Shown: one piece after another, positions 16,290 through 24,068 of the stretch
Layout: each line of letters opens with the position of its first letter
Position numbering within the stretch: the stretch's first letter is position 1
From: Chromobacterium haemolyticum
GTDB lineage: Bacteria; Pseudomonadota; Gammaproteobacteria; Burkholderiales; Chromobacteriaceae
Direction: 5' to 3'
NCBI RefSeq assembly: GCF_002081825.1
Contig: NZ_MUKU01000036.1
Span: 1 to 52,259 of the forward strand
DNA length: 52,259 bases
Program-made: the position numbers and the translations under genes
The notes under the pieces: generated by a model
The model's database searches: none
The model's input: only the letters and a program-made list of their open reading frames with translations
What the model was told of the DNA's origin: nothing

Positions 16290-17825
16290 TCACATTAAAT
16301 TCTGCTCGGCCACGTTCAGATTCAAGTCAATCATCTGCTCGCTGCCGCTATGCTCCGCCCCCGCCTTGCCATCCAGCCGCTCGGCCTCGATCGCGTCCAA
16401 ATAGGCCGGCGTGATGTCGCCAGTAATGTACTCGCCGTTGAAGCAGGAGGTTTCGTAGCTGCTTAGCTTGGGGTTGACGCTGCTAACCGCCTCTTCCAAC
16501 GCGGACAGATCCTGATAGATCACCGCGTCGGCGCCGATCTCTTCCGCGATCTCGGCTTCGTTGCGACCGGTGGCCAGCAGTTCCGCGCGAGTCGGCATAT
16601 CGATGCCGTAGACGTTGGGGAAACGCACAGCCGGGGCGGCCGAGGCGAAATACACCTTCTTGGCGCCGGCGTCGCGCGCCATCTGCACGATTTCCTTGGA
16701 GGTGGTGCCGCGCACGATGGAATCATCCACCAGCAGCACGTTGCGGCCCTTGAATTCGCAAGCCACCGGATTGAGCTTTTGGCGCACCGATTTCTTGCGC
16801 ACCGCCTGGCCCGGCATGATGAAGGTGCGGCCGATATAGCGATTTTTGATGAAGCCTTCGCGATAAGGCAGGCCCAGGTGGTTGGCCAATTGCAAAGCGC
16901 TGGGGCGACTGGTGTCCGGGATGGGCATGACCACGTCGATGTCCAGTTCCGGCAAGGCGCGGCGGATTTTCTCCGCCAGCTTCTCGCCCATCACGATGCG
17001 CGCCTGGTAGACCGAGGCGCCGTCAATCACCGAATCCGGGCGCGCGAAGTAGACATACTCGAACAGGCAGGGCGCGTGGCGGGTTTCGCTGGCACAGCTG
17101 CGGGCGTGGAATTCTCCGTCGAAGCCGACAAACACCCCCTCGCCCGGCTGCACGTCGCGCAGCAGGTTGAAACCGGAACAGTCCAGCGCCACGGACTCGG
17201 ACGCGAACATGTATTCGGTCTTGCCGCTGTTGACGCAAGTGCCTATCACCAGCGGGCGGATGCCGTTGGGGTCGCGGAAGGCCACCAGACCGTACCCGGC
17301 GATCATCGCCACCACCGCGTAGGCGCCGCGTACGCGACGATGCACCGCCTCGACGGCGCCGAATACCGCGTCCACGTTCAGCTCGTTGCCGCTGAGCCGC
17401 TGGGTCAACTCATGGGCGAACACATTCAACAGCACCTCGGAGTCGGAGTTGGTGTTGATGTGGCGCAGGTCGTGGCGGAACATGTCCGCTTTGAGTTCTT
17501 CGGTATTGGTCAGGTTGCCGTTGTGCGCCAGCACAATGCCAAACGGCGAATTGACGTAGAACGGCTGCGCCTCGGCCAAGCAGGAGGCGGAGCCGGCTGT
17601 GGGATAGCGCACGTGGGCGATGCCGGCGGTGCCCAGCAGGGAGCGCATATTGCGGGTGCGAAACACATCTCGCACCATGCCGCTGCCCTTGTGCATGTGA
17701 AAGGTCTTGCCATTGGTGGTCACGATGCCGGCGGCGTCCTGACCTCGATGTTGCAGCACCTGCAAACCGTCATACAGCAACTGGTTGACCGGAGCCTGAC
17801 CGACCACGCCTAGAATTCCACACAT
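16290..17825 (-). CDS. purF: Amidophosphoribosyltransferase PurF
   Basis: 511 residues. PurF commits PRPP to purine synthesis by transferring the glutamine amide nitrogen, giving phosphoribosylamine. After Met1 comes the catalytic Cys2 (MCGILGVVGQ), the N-terminal nucleophile glutamine amidotransferase domain with LAHNGNLTN and RDPNGIRPLVIG. The C-terminal phosphoribosyltransferase domain carries the PRPP loop VLLVDDSIVRGTTSKEIV. Length is close to the E. coli enzyme (505). It lies downstream of cvpA, as in many proteobacteria, but a strong hairpin with a T-rich tail separates them, so purF may be expressed partly by readthrough or from a promoter in 17826-17880. Confidence 0.98.
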   Translation of the reverse strand: MCGILGVVGQAPVNQLLYDGLQVLQHRGQDAAGIVTTNGKTFHMHKGSGMVRDVFRTRNMRSLLGTAGIAHVRYPTAGSASCLAEAQPFYVNSPFGIVLAHNGNLTNTEELKADMFRHDLRHINTNSDSEVLLNVFAHELTQRLSGNELNVDAVFGAVEAVHRRVRGAYAVVAMIAGYGLVAFRDPNGIRPLVIGTCVNSGKTEYMFASESVALDCSGFNLLRDVQPGEGVFVGFDGEFHARSCASETRHAPCLFEYVYFARPDSVIDGASVYQARIVMGEKLAEKIRRALPELDIDVVMPIPDTSRPSALQLANHLGLPYREGFIKNRYIGRTFIMPGQAVRKKSVRQKLNPVACEFKGRNVLLVDDSIVRGTTSKEIVQMARDAGAKKVYFASAAPAVRFPNVYGIDMPTRAELLATGRNEAEIAEEIGADAVIYQDLSALEEAVSSVNPKLSSYETSCFNGEYITGDITPAYLDAIEAERLDGKAGAEHSGSEQMIDLNLNVAEQNLM

Positions 17826-17880
17826 CTTTTGCTCTCTTCCCTACAACTAAAGAAACGGACAAAAAAACAAGACAAAGAAA

Positions 17881-17922
17881 AAGGCGGAATCTTGAAGTGA
17901 AGATATCAAGATATTCCGCCTT
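17881..17922 (-). terminator. Hairpin terminator between cvpA and purF
   Basis: AAGGCGGAAT pairs with ATTCCGCCTT, and the stem continues as CTTGA/TCAAG after a 2-base bulge. On the minus strand it is followed by TTTTTCTTTG. It begins 10 bases after the cvpA stop and ends about 55 bases before the purF start. Confidence 0.7.
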
Positions 17923-17931
17923 GTTCACTAG

Positions 17932-18426
17932 CTACCCGGTGTAGTGGAGGTTATCGGCCAGCATCGCCGGTAACCAGGGCCTTAATGATAAGGCCACTGA
18001 TTCAAATGGCGCCGAGAGCACGGCATTCCTCCACATGGGTTGTCGCGGCAGATCGCTCAAGCCGCTCACCAAAACCAGGGCCGTCACCAGCACCAGCCCG
18101 CGAGCCAGGCCGAACACCGCCCCAAACAATCGATTGACCCCACCCAGGCCCACGCTGTCCAGCATGCCTGTCAGCGTGACCCGCAGCAAGGCCGTGGCCA
18201 GCCAGGCCAGGAAAAACACCGCCACGAAACCAGCCACCAGCCGCAAGCCTTCCGAACTGAGCTCGCCGGGCAAAAACGCCGACACCACCGGCGAAAACTG
18301 CTTGGCGCACCAGAAAGCGATCAGCCAGGAGCCCAGCGACAGCACTTCGGCCACCAGGCCGCGCATCATCGCCACCAGTATGGAGCCGGCGATGATGGCG
18401 ATGGCAATATAGTCGAAGATGGTCAT
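17932..18426 (-). CDS. cvpA: CvpA family inner-membrane protein
   Basis: 164 residues with four hydrophobic segments: IFDYIAIAIIAGSILVAMM, SLGSWLIAFWCAKQF, LVAGFVAVFFLAWLATALL and LFGAVFGLARGLVLVTALVL. This is the CvpA/colicin V production family, a conserved membrane protein encoded before purF and linked to envelope function in Enterobacteria. The molecular role is not settled. It starts 5 bases after the dedD stop, in the folC-dedD-cvpA-purF order known from E. coli. Confidence 0.93.
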   Translation of the reverse strand: MTIFDYIAIAIIAGSILVAMMRGLVAEVLSLGSWLIAFWCAKQFSPVVSAFLPGELSSEGLRLVAGFVAVFFLAWLATALLRVTLTGMLDSVGLGGVNRLFGAVFGLARGLVLVTALVLVSGLSDLPRQPMWRNAVLSAPFESVALSLRPWLPAMLADNLHYTG

Positions 18427-18431
18427 GACGG

Positions 18432-19253
18432 CTACTTGGTCACGATAATGCCGTTAACACCGGCCTTGGCCAGCTTCTGCAAAGTGGCTTGCGCCTCGGC
18501 GCGGCTGTTGAACGGCCCTACTCGCACCCGAGTCACCTCGCCCTTGCTGGTTTGCACCTTGCTGAAATGGGCGGACACGCCTATCGACGACAACTTGGAC
18601 TTCAAGGCGTCGGCCTTTTCCGGGTCCGACAGCGCCGCCAGCTGGATCACCGATTTGCCCTCGCTCTTGGCGGCGGGCTCCTCTTTCTTCGCCGCGGGCT
18701 TGTCCAGTGAGTCGAAGCGACCCTCAAGGATAGCCGCCGGGTCCGGCTTGCGCGCCGGCTTTTCATCCAGCTTGATCTCAGGCTTTTTATGCTCGGGCTT
18801 GGCTTCAGGCTTGGCCGGTTTGGGCTCCGACTTGTGTTCGGGTTTGGGCTTGGCTTCCGCTTTCGGCTCGGGTTTGACTTCCGGCTTGGGCTCCGGTTTG
18901 AGCGCGGGGGCCGGTTGCGCCGCCGGCACGGCCGGCGTCATGGAAGACAGATTGGCCGCCAGTTCGGTGACGCCGGGTTTGGACGCGGGCGAGACTTCAG
19001 CCAGAGCCGCGGAAGCCGGCTGGGCCGGCGGCGGCACGGTGCCCGCCGGCGCTTCGGCGTGATTGGCCGTCGGCGCGGAGGCCCCGGCTCCCAGCACTTC
19101 TATGGATTCCGGCTTCATCTGCTGCTCGGGCAGGCGGCCCACGACATTCCACAAAACGACGGTGGCGACGGTAACCAATACCACAGCGCCCACCAGACGG
19201 CGTCTGGCGCGCTTACGCAACAGGATCAACTCCTCGTGGGTGGATAAAGCCAT
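18432..19253 (-). CDS. dedD: SPOR-domain cell-division protein, DedD-like
   Basis: 273 residues. One N-terminal membrane helix (about 20-37, RLVGAVVLVTVATVVLWNVV) is followed by a long Pro/Lys/Glu-rich periplasmic linker (repeated KPE and KPEPK) and a C-terminal SPOR domain of about 75 residues (SVIQLAALSDPEKADALKSK to the end). SPOR domains bind denuded peptidoglycan glycan strands at the division septum. Position between folC and cvpA supports DedD. The linker is of low complexity and probably varies in length between strains. Confidence 0.92.
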   Translation of the reverse strand: MALSTHEELILLRKRARRRLVGAVVLVTVATVVLWNVVGRLPEQQMKPESIEVLGAGASAPTANHAEAPAGTVPPPAQPASAALAEVSPASKPGVTELAANLSSMTPAVPAAQPAPALKPEPKPEVKPEPKAEAKPKPEHKSEPKPAKPEAKPEHKKPEIKLDEKPARKPDPAAILEGRFDSLDKPAAKKEEPAAKSEGKSVIQLAALSDPEKADALKSKLSSIGVSAHFSKVQTSKGEVTRVRVGPFNSRAEAQATLQKLAKAGVNGIIVTK

Positions 19254-19260
19254 GCTTTCC

Positions 19261-20529
19261 TCAAGCCGGGTGTTGCCGAGCTTCCATCACCTCGGCAACG
19301 GTGTGGAAGGAACCAAAGACGACAATTCTATCACTCTCCTCCGCCTGCGATAAGGCCGCCGACCAAGCTTGCGCCACGGTGGTGAAGGATTGCACCCGCG
19401 CGATGCCCATTTCCGCCAGCCTGGCGGCGATGCGCTCGCCGCTCTGCCCGCGCGGCATGTCGAGGCCGCCGACGAACCAAACGTCGAATTCCTCCCGCGC
19501 CAAAGACGCCACCTGCTCCAGATCCTTGTCCTCCAGCATGGAGAATACCGCCAGCCGGTTGCGGGCGAAGGGCAGCTGTTTCAGGCTGGCCGTCATCGCC
19601 TTGACCGCGTGCGGATTGTGGCCCACGTCCAGCACCACCGCCGGGCGGCCCGGCAGCACCTGGAAGCGCCCCGGCCACTCCACCTCCAGCAGCCCGCGTT
19701 TAACCGCGCCCAGGCTCACCGGCAAACGAGGCTTCAAGCATTCCAGCGCCGCCAGCGCGGCGGAGGCGTTGATCATCTGATAACCGCCGCGCAAGGCCGG
19801 CAGAGGCAAGGCGTGGCGGTGGGCCTCGCCCATCTGGAAGGACCACTGGTTGTCCATGCGCTGATAGCCGAAATCCGGCCCGTACAGTTTCAGGTCCGCG
19901 CCGATGGCTCGCGCGTGCTCGATCAGCCGCCGCGGCGGATTCGGGTCCGCGCACAAGGCCGGCTTGTCGGCGCGGTAGATGCCGGCCTTCTCGAAACCGA
20001 TATCCTCGCGGTTGTCGCCCAGGATGGCCTGGTGGTCGATGTCCACGCTGACCACCACCGACACGTCCGGCTCGAAAATATTGACCGCGTCCAGACGTCC
20101 GCCCAGGCCCACTTCCAGCACGATCACGTCCACCTTTTCAGCGACGAAGCTGTGCACCGCCGCCAAGGTGCCGAATTCGAAATACGTCAAAGAAGTGTCG
20201 CCGCGCGCGGCGTCTATCGCCTCGAAACTGGCAACGATACGTTCATCGCTGGCTGGAACCATGTCAATCGCGATGCGCTCGTTGTAGCGCAGGATATGGG
20301 GAGAGGTGTAAGTCCCCACCTTGAAGCCGGCGCAACGCAATATCGCGGACAGCATCGCGCAGACCGAGCCCTTGCCGTTGGTGCCGGCCACCATCACCAC
20401 AGGGCAAGACGGTTGCAGTTTCATCGCGGCGCGTACCCGCTCCACGCGGGCCAGGCCCATATCGATGGCGGTGACGTGCAGGCTTTCCTGCCAGCTCAGC
20501 CACTCCGCCAGAGTCTTGTGTCCAGTCAT
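19261..20529 (-). CDS. folC: Folylpolyglutamate synthase / dihydrofolate synthase FolC
   Basis: 422 residues. The enzyme joins glutamate to dihydropteroate and then extends the polyglutamate tail of folates using ATP. Mur-ligase-like features are the P-loop VAGTNGKGSV near residue 48, YTSPHILRYNERI, the second-metal region VLEVGLGGRLDAVNIFEPD, and DIDHQAILG with the conserved His. The C-terminal domain contains VLDVGHNPHAVKAM. The start overlaps the ygfX stop by 4 bases; the stop lies 7 bases before dedD. Bifunctionality is inferred from the family. Confidence 0.97.
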   Translation of the reverse strand: MTGHKTLAEWLSWQESLHVTAIDMGLARVERVRAAMKLQPSCPVVMVAGTNGKGSVCAMLSAILRCAGFKVGTYTSPHILRYNERIAIDMVPASDERIVASFEAIDAARGDTSLTYFEFGTLAAVHSFVAEKVDVIVLEVGLGGRLDAVNIFEPDVSVVVSVDIDHQAILGDNREDIGFEKAGIYRADKPALCADPNPPRRLIEHARAIGADLKLYGPDFGYQRMDNQWSFQMGEAHRHALPLPALRGGYQMINASAALAALECLKPRLPVSLGAVKRGLLEVEWPGRFQVLPGRPAVVLDVGHNPHAVKAMTASLKQLPFARNRLAVFSMLEDKDLEQVASLAREEFDVWFVGGLDMPRGQSGERIAARLAEMGIARVQSFTTVAQAWSAALSQAEESDRIVVFGSFHTVAEVMEARQHPA

Positions 20530-20969
20530 TTCGTCTCAGTATCGTCCGCGGCTTGAAACCACAGCAAATAAGTCCGCAAACGGCGACGGCCGTCCGCCGG
20601 CGCCGAATCCGGCCACAACATCAATGCGCGCCGGCGGCCGCCGATGCGCACACTCAACACCGTCAGCCACGGGGTGACGAAGCAGTCGTCCAGCGGGCTC
20701 GCCGGCAGCGCGGACTCGCGCCACAAAGTCAAACGCCCCAGGCCGTCCACTTCCAGCCGCCTGAAACGGCCGGCGTCGCCCCAGCCGTCGGCGCGCAAGG
20801 CCCGCCAGAGCAAGAAAGCCGCCACCGGCAGCAAGGCCAGCCAGGGCGGCGGCAGATAACGGATCACCCCCCAGGCCAGCAGCGCGCCGGCGGCGGCGGC
20901 CAGCAACAGCCAAAGGCGGGAGGGCCTCAACTCGAAGCCGAAAGGCTCCAGCCGCTGCCGCCGGCTCAT
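20526..20969 (-). CDS. YgfX (CptA)-like inner-membrane protein
   Basis: 147 residues with a helical hairpin of two membrane segments (about 18-55, LWLLLAAAAGALLAWGVI and WLALLPVAAFLLWRAL). A small soluble domain follows with LTLWRESALPASPLDD and LMLWPDSAPADGRRRLRTYL. The architecture and the WPDS...RRLR.YL ending match the YgfX/CptA family, whose E. coli member is encoded beside sdhE and was described as a toxin-like inhibitor of cytoskeletal proteins; a role in flavinylation has also been proposed. No sdhE is next to it here. It overlaps folC by 4 bases and follows the upstream gene by 3 bases, so the three are one unit. Confidence 0.75.
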   Translation of the reverse strand: MSRRQRLEPFGFELRPSRLWLLLAAAAGALLAWGVIRYLPPPWLALLPVAAFLLWRALRADGWGDAGRFRRLEVDGLGRLTLWRESALPASPLDDCFVTPWLTVLSVRIGGRRRALMLWPDSAPADGRRRLRTYLLWFQAADDTETK

Positions 20970-20972
20970 GGC

Positions 20973-21326
20973 TTAGAGATCCAGCGCCGGGTTGTTGCTG
21001 ATGTCGGCGTCCACGCTGTCTATCACCGTGGAATGGATCTCCACGTCGAACCATTCCCAGAAGGCTTTCAAGGACAGATCCTTGGGCCATGTTTCTTCGT
21101 CCTCGTACCAGGACGCCAGTTCCATCTTGAACAATTGTTCATAGATCTCGTCGATGTAGGCGACGCCCTCTTCCGGCTCGTCGAACTCCGGCAGCAGGAT
21201 CACGGTGCAGTCGGCGCGCAGGCTGTCCAGCGCCAGATCCATGTCGTTGTCCGGGGCCTGGTTCAGCCAATCCAGGAACGGTTGTTTCGGTTTGATCACG
21301 GCCACCGAGCGGTCAACGAAGTACAT
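20973..21326 (-). CDS. Acidic conserved-type protein of unknown function, first gene of the folC operon
   Basis: 117 residues from the ATG at 21326, preceded by AAAGG. A longer frame with 14 more codons is open but lacks a ribosome site. The protein is rich in Asp, Glu and Trp (EFDEPEEGVAYIDEIYEQLF, YEDEETWPKD, FWEWFDVEIHSTVIDS), with no membrane segment and no recognised domain. Direct contact with the ygfX-like gene and folC suggests a housekeeping role, but nothing in the sequence defines it. Confidence 0.75.
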   Translation of the reverse strand: MYFVDRSVAVIKPKQPFLDWLNQAPDNDMDLALDSLRADCTVILLPEFDEPEEGVAYIDEIYEQLFKMELASWYEDEETWPKDLSLKAFWEWFDVEIHSTVIDSVDADISNNPALDL

Positions 21327-21449
21327 AGCATGCCTTTCATTCAAGTTTGGCCGGCATTGTAACAGCACAAACCGCGCGGCGCTAAGCGTGGAAGCGTGAC
21401 CGGCATGTTACAATCCGTGCATTTTTCCATACAGAAAACAACACGCACC
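21327..21449. promoter_or_regulatory. Divergent promoter region between the folC operon and uup
   Basis: Both directions contain a TGTTACAAT block that could serve as a -10 element: plus strand around 21407-21414, minus strand around 21352-21363. The two blocks form an inverted repeat (CCGGCATTGTAACA and CGGCATGTTACAAT). No good -35 is obvious. The arrangement could also be a shared operator. Confidence 0.4.
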
Positions 21450-23360
21450 ATGGCTCTGATTACCGTCGAAAAAGCCTGCCTGGCTTTTGGTCACCACGCA
21501 TTGCTGGATAACGTCGATTTCGCGCTGGAACCGGGAGAAGTGGTCGGCTTGATCGGCCGCAACGGCGCCGGCAAGTCTTCGCTGCTCAAAAGCGTGGCCG
21601 GCGCGGTGGCGCTGGACGACGGTCGCGTCAACATCAAGGGCGACGTCAGCGTCGCCTATGTACCGCAAGAGCCGGAGCTAGCCCCGGAGCACACGGTGTT
21701 CGAAGCCGTGGCCGAAGGATTGGGCGATTTGAAAATCCTGCTCACCGAATACCATCAGGTCACCCATCAACTGACCCAGGCGGACGCGGACCACGAACAG
21801 GCGCTGGCGCGGATGGAGCATATCCAGCACGAGCTGGAAACCCGCGACGGCTGGCAGTTCGACGCGCTGATCTCCTCCACACTGTCCCATCTGGACCTGA
21901 ACCCGGACGCGTTGATCAGCGAACTGTCCGGCGGCTGGAAAAAACGCGTGGCGCTGGCGCGAGCGCTGGCGTCCAAGCCGGACGTGCTGCTGCTGGACGA
22001 GCCCACCAACCACCTAGACGTGTCCGCCATAGAGTGGCTGGAAAACCTGCTTAAGAGCTATGGCGGCAGCGTGCTCTTGATCACCCACGACCGCCGCTTC
22101 CTGGACAACGTCGCCACCCGTATTGTGGAGCTGGACCGCGGCATTCTGCGCAGCTATCCGGGCAGCTTCTCCAGCTACCATGTGCGCAAGGCGGAAGAAC
22201 TGGCCATCGAGGAAGAGCAAAACCGCATTTTCGACAAATTCCATGCCCAGGAAGAAGTGTGGATCCGCAAGGGCATTGAGGCGCGCCGCACTCGTAACGA
22301 AGGCCGCGTGCGCCGGCTGGAAGCCATTCGCCGCGAGCGTTCGGCGCGGCGGGAGCGCGTGGGCCAGGTCAACTTCCAGCTTAACGCCGGCGAGCGCTCC
22401 GGCAAGCTGGTGGCGGAACTGGAGCACGTCAGCAAGGGCTTTGAGGGCAAAACCCTGATCCGCGACTTTACCACCCGCATCCTGCGCGGCGACAAGATCG
22501 GCCTGATCGGCCCCAACGGGGCCGGCAAAACCACGCTGCTCAAACTGATCCTGGGCCAGCTGGACGCGGACAGCGGCAGCGTCAAGCAAGGCAGCAAGCT
22601 GGAAATCGCCTATTTCGACCAGTTCCGCGAGCAGCTGGACGAAGACAGCAGCGTGGCCGACATCATCAGCCAGGGCAACGACTTCGTGGAAGTCGGCGGC
22701 GTGAAGAAACACGTAATGAGCTATCTGGAAGACTTCCTGTTCTCGCCGCAGCGCGCGCGCAGCCCGGTGCGCTCTCTGTCCGGCGGCGAGCGCAACCGCC
22801 TGCTGCTGGCCCGGCTGTTCACCCGCCCGGCCAATGTGCTGGTGCTGGACGAACCCACCAACGATCTGGACATCGACACGCTGGAACTTCTGGAAGACGT
22901 GATCGCTCAATATTCGGGAACCGTGTTCCTGGTCAGCCACGACCGGGCCTTCCTCGACAACGTGGTTACCCAGGTGATCGCCTTCGAAGGCAACGGCCGG
23001 CTGGAAGAGTATCCAGGCGGTTACCAGGACTGGATCGACACCAAGGCGCGCATGGCGGCAATGAAACCGGTGGAAAAACCGAAGGAAACCGCCGCTCCGC
23101 AGGAAAAGGCCAAGGACAAGCCCAAATCCGCGCGTAATAAACTGTCCTACAATGAGACGCGAGAGCTCGCCGCGCTGCCGGACGAGATCGCCGCGCTGGA
23201 AACCGAGCAAGCCAACCTGAATCAGCAATTGCTGGACCCCAACTGCTACCGCGACACGCCCAAGGAGGCCATCGCCTGGCAGCACCGGGTGCAGGAAATC
23301 GACGAATTGCTGATGGACAAGCTGGCGCGCTGGGAAGAACTGGAGTCAAAGCAACAATGA
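21450..23360 (+). CDS. uup: ABC-F ATPase Uup
   Basis: 636 residues, almost the E. coli Uup length (635). Two ABC modules are present: Walker A GLIGRNGAGKSS and GLIGPNGAGKTT, signatures LSGGWKKR and LSGGERNR, Walker B VLLLDEPTNHLD and VLVLDEPTNDLD. Between them is the ABC-F linker with its charged arm (EARRTRNEGRVRRLEAIRRE). The C-terminal coiled coil (about 560-636) is characteristic of Uup and binds branched DNA in E. coli; ABC-F proteins also act on ribosomes. There are no membrane segments. The start at 21450 gives MALITVEK, as in the family; the 18 codons upstream are not family-like. It overlaps the next gene by 4 bases. Confidence 0.95.
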   Translation: MALITVEKACLAFGHHALLDNVDFALEPGEVVGLIGRNGAGKSSLLKSVAGAVALDDGRVNIKGDVSVAYVPQEPELAPEHTVFEAVAEGLGDLKILLTEYHQVTHQLTQADADHEQALARMEHIQHELETRDGWQFDALISSTLSHLDLNPDALISELSGGWKKRVALARALASKPDVLLLDEPTNHLDVSAIEWLENLLKSYGGSVLLITHDRRFLDNVATRIVELDRGILRSYPGSFSSYHVRKAEELAIEEEQNRIFDKFHAQEEVWIRKGIEARRTRNEGRVRRLEAIRRERSARRERVGQVNFQLNAGERSGKLVAELEHVSKGFEGKTLIRDFTTRILRGDKIGLIGPNGAGKTTLLKLILGQLDADSGSVKQGSKLEIAYFDQFREQLDEDSSVADIISQGNDFVEVGGVKKHVMSYLEDFLFSPQRARSPVRSLSGGERNRLLLARLFTRPANVLVLDEPTNDLDIDTLELLEDVIAQYSGTVFLVSHDRAFLDNVVTQVIAFEGNGRLEEYPGGYQDWIDTKARMAAMKPVEKPKETAAPQEKAKDKPKSARNKLSYNETRELAALPDEIAALETEQANLNQQLLDPNCYRDTPKEAIAWQHRVQEIDELLMDKLARWEELESKQQ

Positions 23361-23917
23361 GCAAAACCTTGCCGCCTTCGCCTTCTTCGCCGTTGGACCG
23401 GCGCGCGCTGCTGCGCGGCGCCGCGCTGCTGTCGCTGGCCGGCCTGCTGGCCGCTTGCGGCACCACCCCCTCCAAGGTGGCGGGCGGCCGAAAACCCCGC
23501 CCCTCCGGCGACCTCAGCCTCTCCGGATTGAAGGCCGACGGCGCCAGCCGGGAAATCCTGATCTACACGCTGGGCCTGCTAGGCCTGGACTACAAGTTCG
23601 GCGGCACCAATCCCGAGGCCGGCCTGGATTGCAGCGGCATGGTCGGCTACATCTACCAGAACGCCGTCGGCGTCACCCTGCCGCGCACCGCCGCCGAAAT
23701 CGCCGGCGTGGCGCGGCCCATCCCGGATAGCCGGATGCGGGTAGGAGACCTGGTGTTCTTCAACACCATGAACCGCCCCTTCTCCCATATGGGCATCTTC
23801 ATAGGCGACGGCAAGTTCGTGCACGCGCCGCGCACCAATAGCTCCATCCGCGTGGCGCGGCTGGACAACAGTTATTTCGCCGCCCGTTACGAGGGCGCGC
23901 GCACGCTGTTCAGCTAA
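23357..23917 (+). CDS. NlpC/P60-family lipoprotein (cell-wall endopeptidase)
   Basis: 186 residues. The N-terminal signal (RRALLRGAALLSLAGLLAAC) ends in a lipobox LAAC-G, so the protein should be lipid-anchored at Cys34; the RR before the hydrophobic core could also allow Tat export. The catalytic domain shows the NlpC/P60 triad: Cys in GLDCSGMVGYIY, His in FSHMGIFIGDG, and a third polar residue at VHAPRTNSSI. Members cut the stem peptide of peptidoglycan. The start overlaps uup by ATGA, so the two are co-translated. The stop codon TAA is also the first triplet of the palindromic repeat element that follows. Confidence 0.93.
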   Translation: MSKTLPPSPSSPLDRRALLRGAALLSLAGLLAACGTTPSKVAGGRKPRPSGDLSLSGLKADGASREILIYTLGLLGLDYKFGGTNPEAGLDCSGMVGYIYQNAVGVTLPRTAAEIAGVARPIPDSRMRVGDLVFFNTMNRPFSHMGIFIGDGKFVHAPRTNSSIRVARLDNSYFAARYEGARTLFS

Positions 23918-24050
23918 GAACCTGTTTACGATCTGCTGCGCGCGTGGAGCGTTACACGGTGAGTACGCCTTCGAAATGCTCAAGTACCGTGTGTACACTC
24001 CGCTTTCTCAGCCGCAACGCCTTGTTCGCGAGATCGTAAACACCTTCTAA
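23917..24050. repeat. Palindromic intergenic element, copy A (inverted orientation)
   Basis: Begins AGAACCTGTTTACGATCT and ends AGATCGTAAACACCTTCTAA, so the ends are inverted repeats with few mismatches. The interior carries the reverse complement of the family core (GTACACTCCGCTTTCTC). It starts at the stop codon of the NlpC/P60 gene and probably forms one long hairpin in RNA. Confidence 0.85.
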
Positions 24051-24068
24051 GCACCTCCCAAGCGCTCG

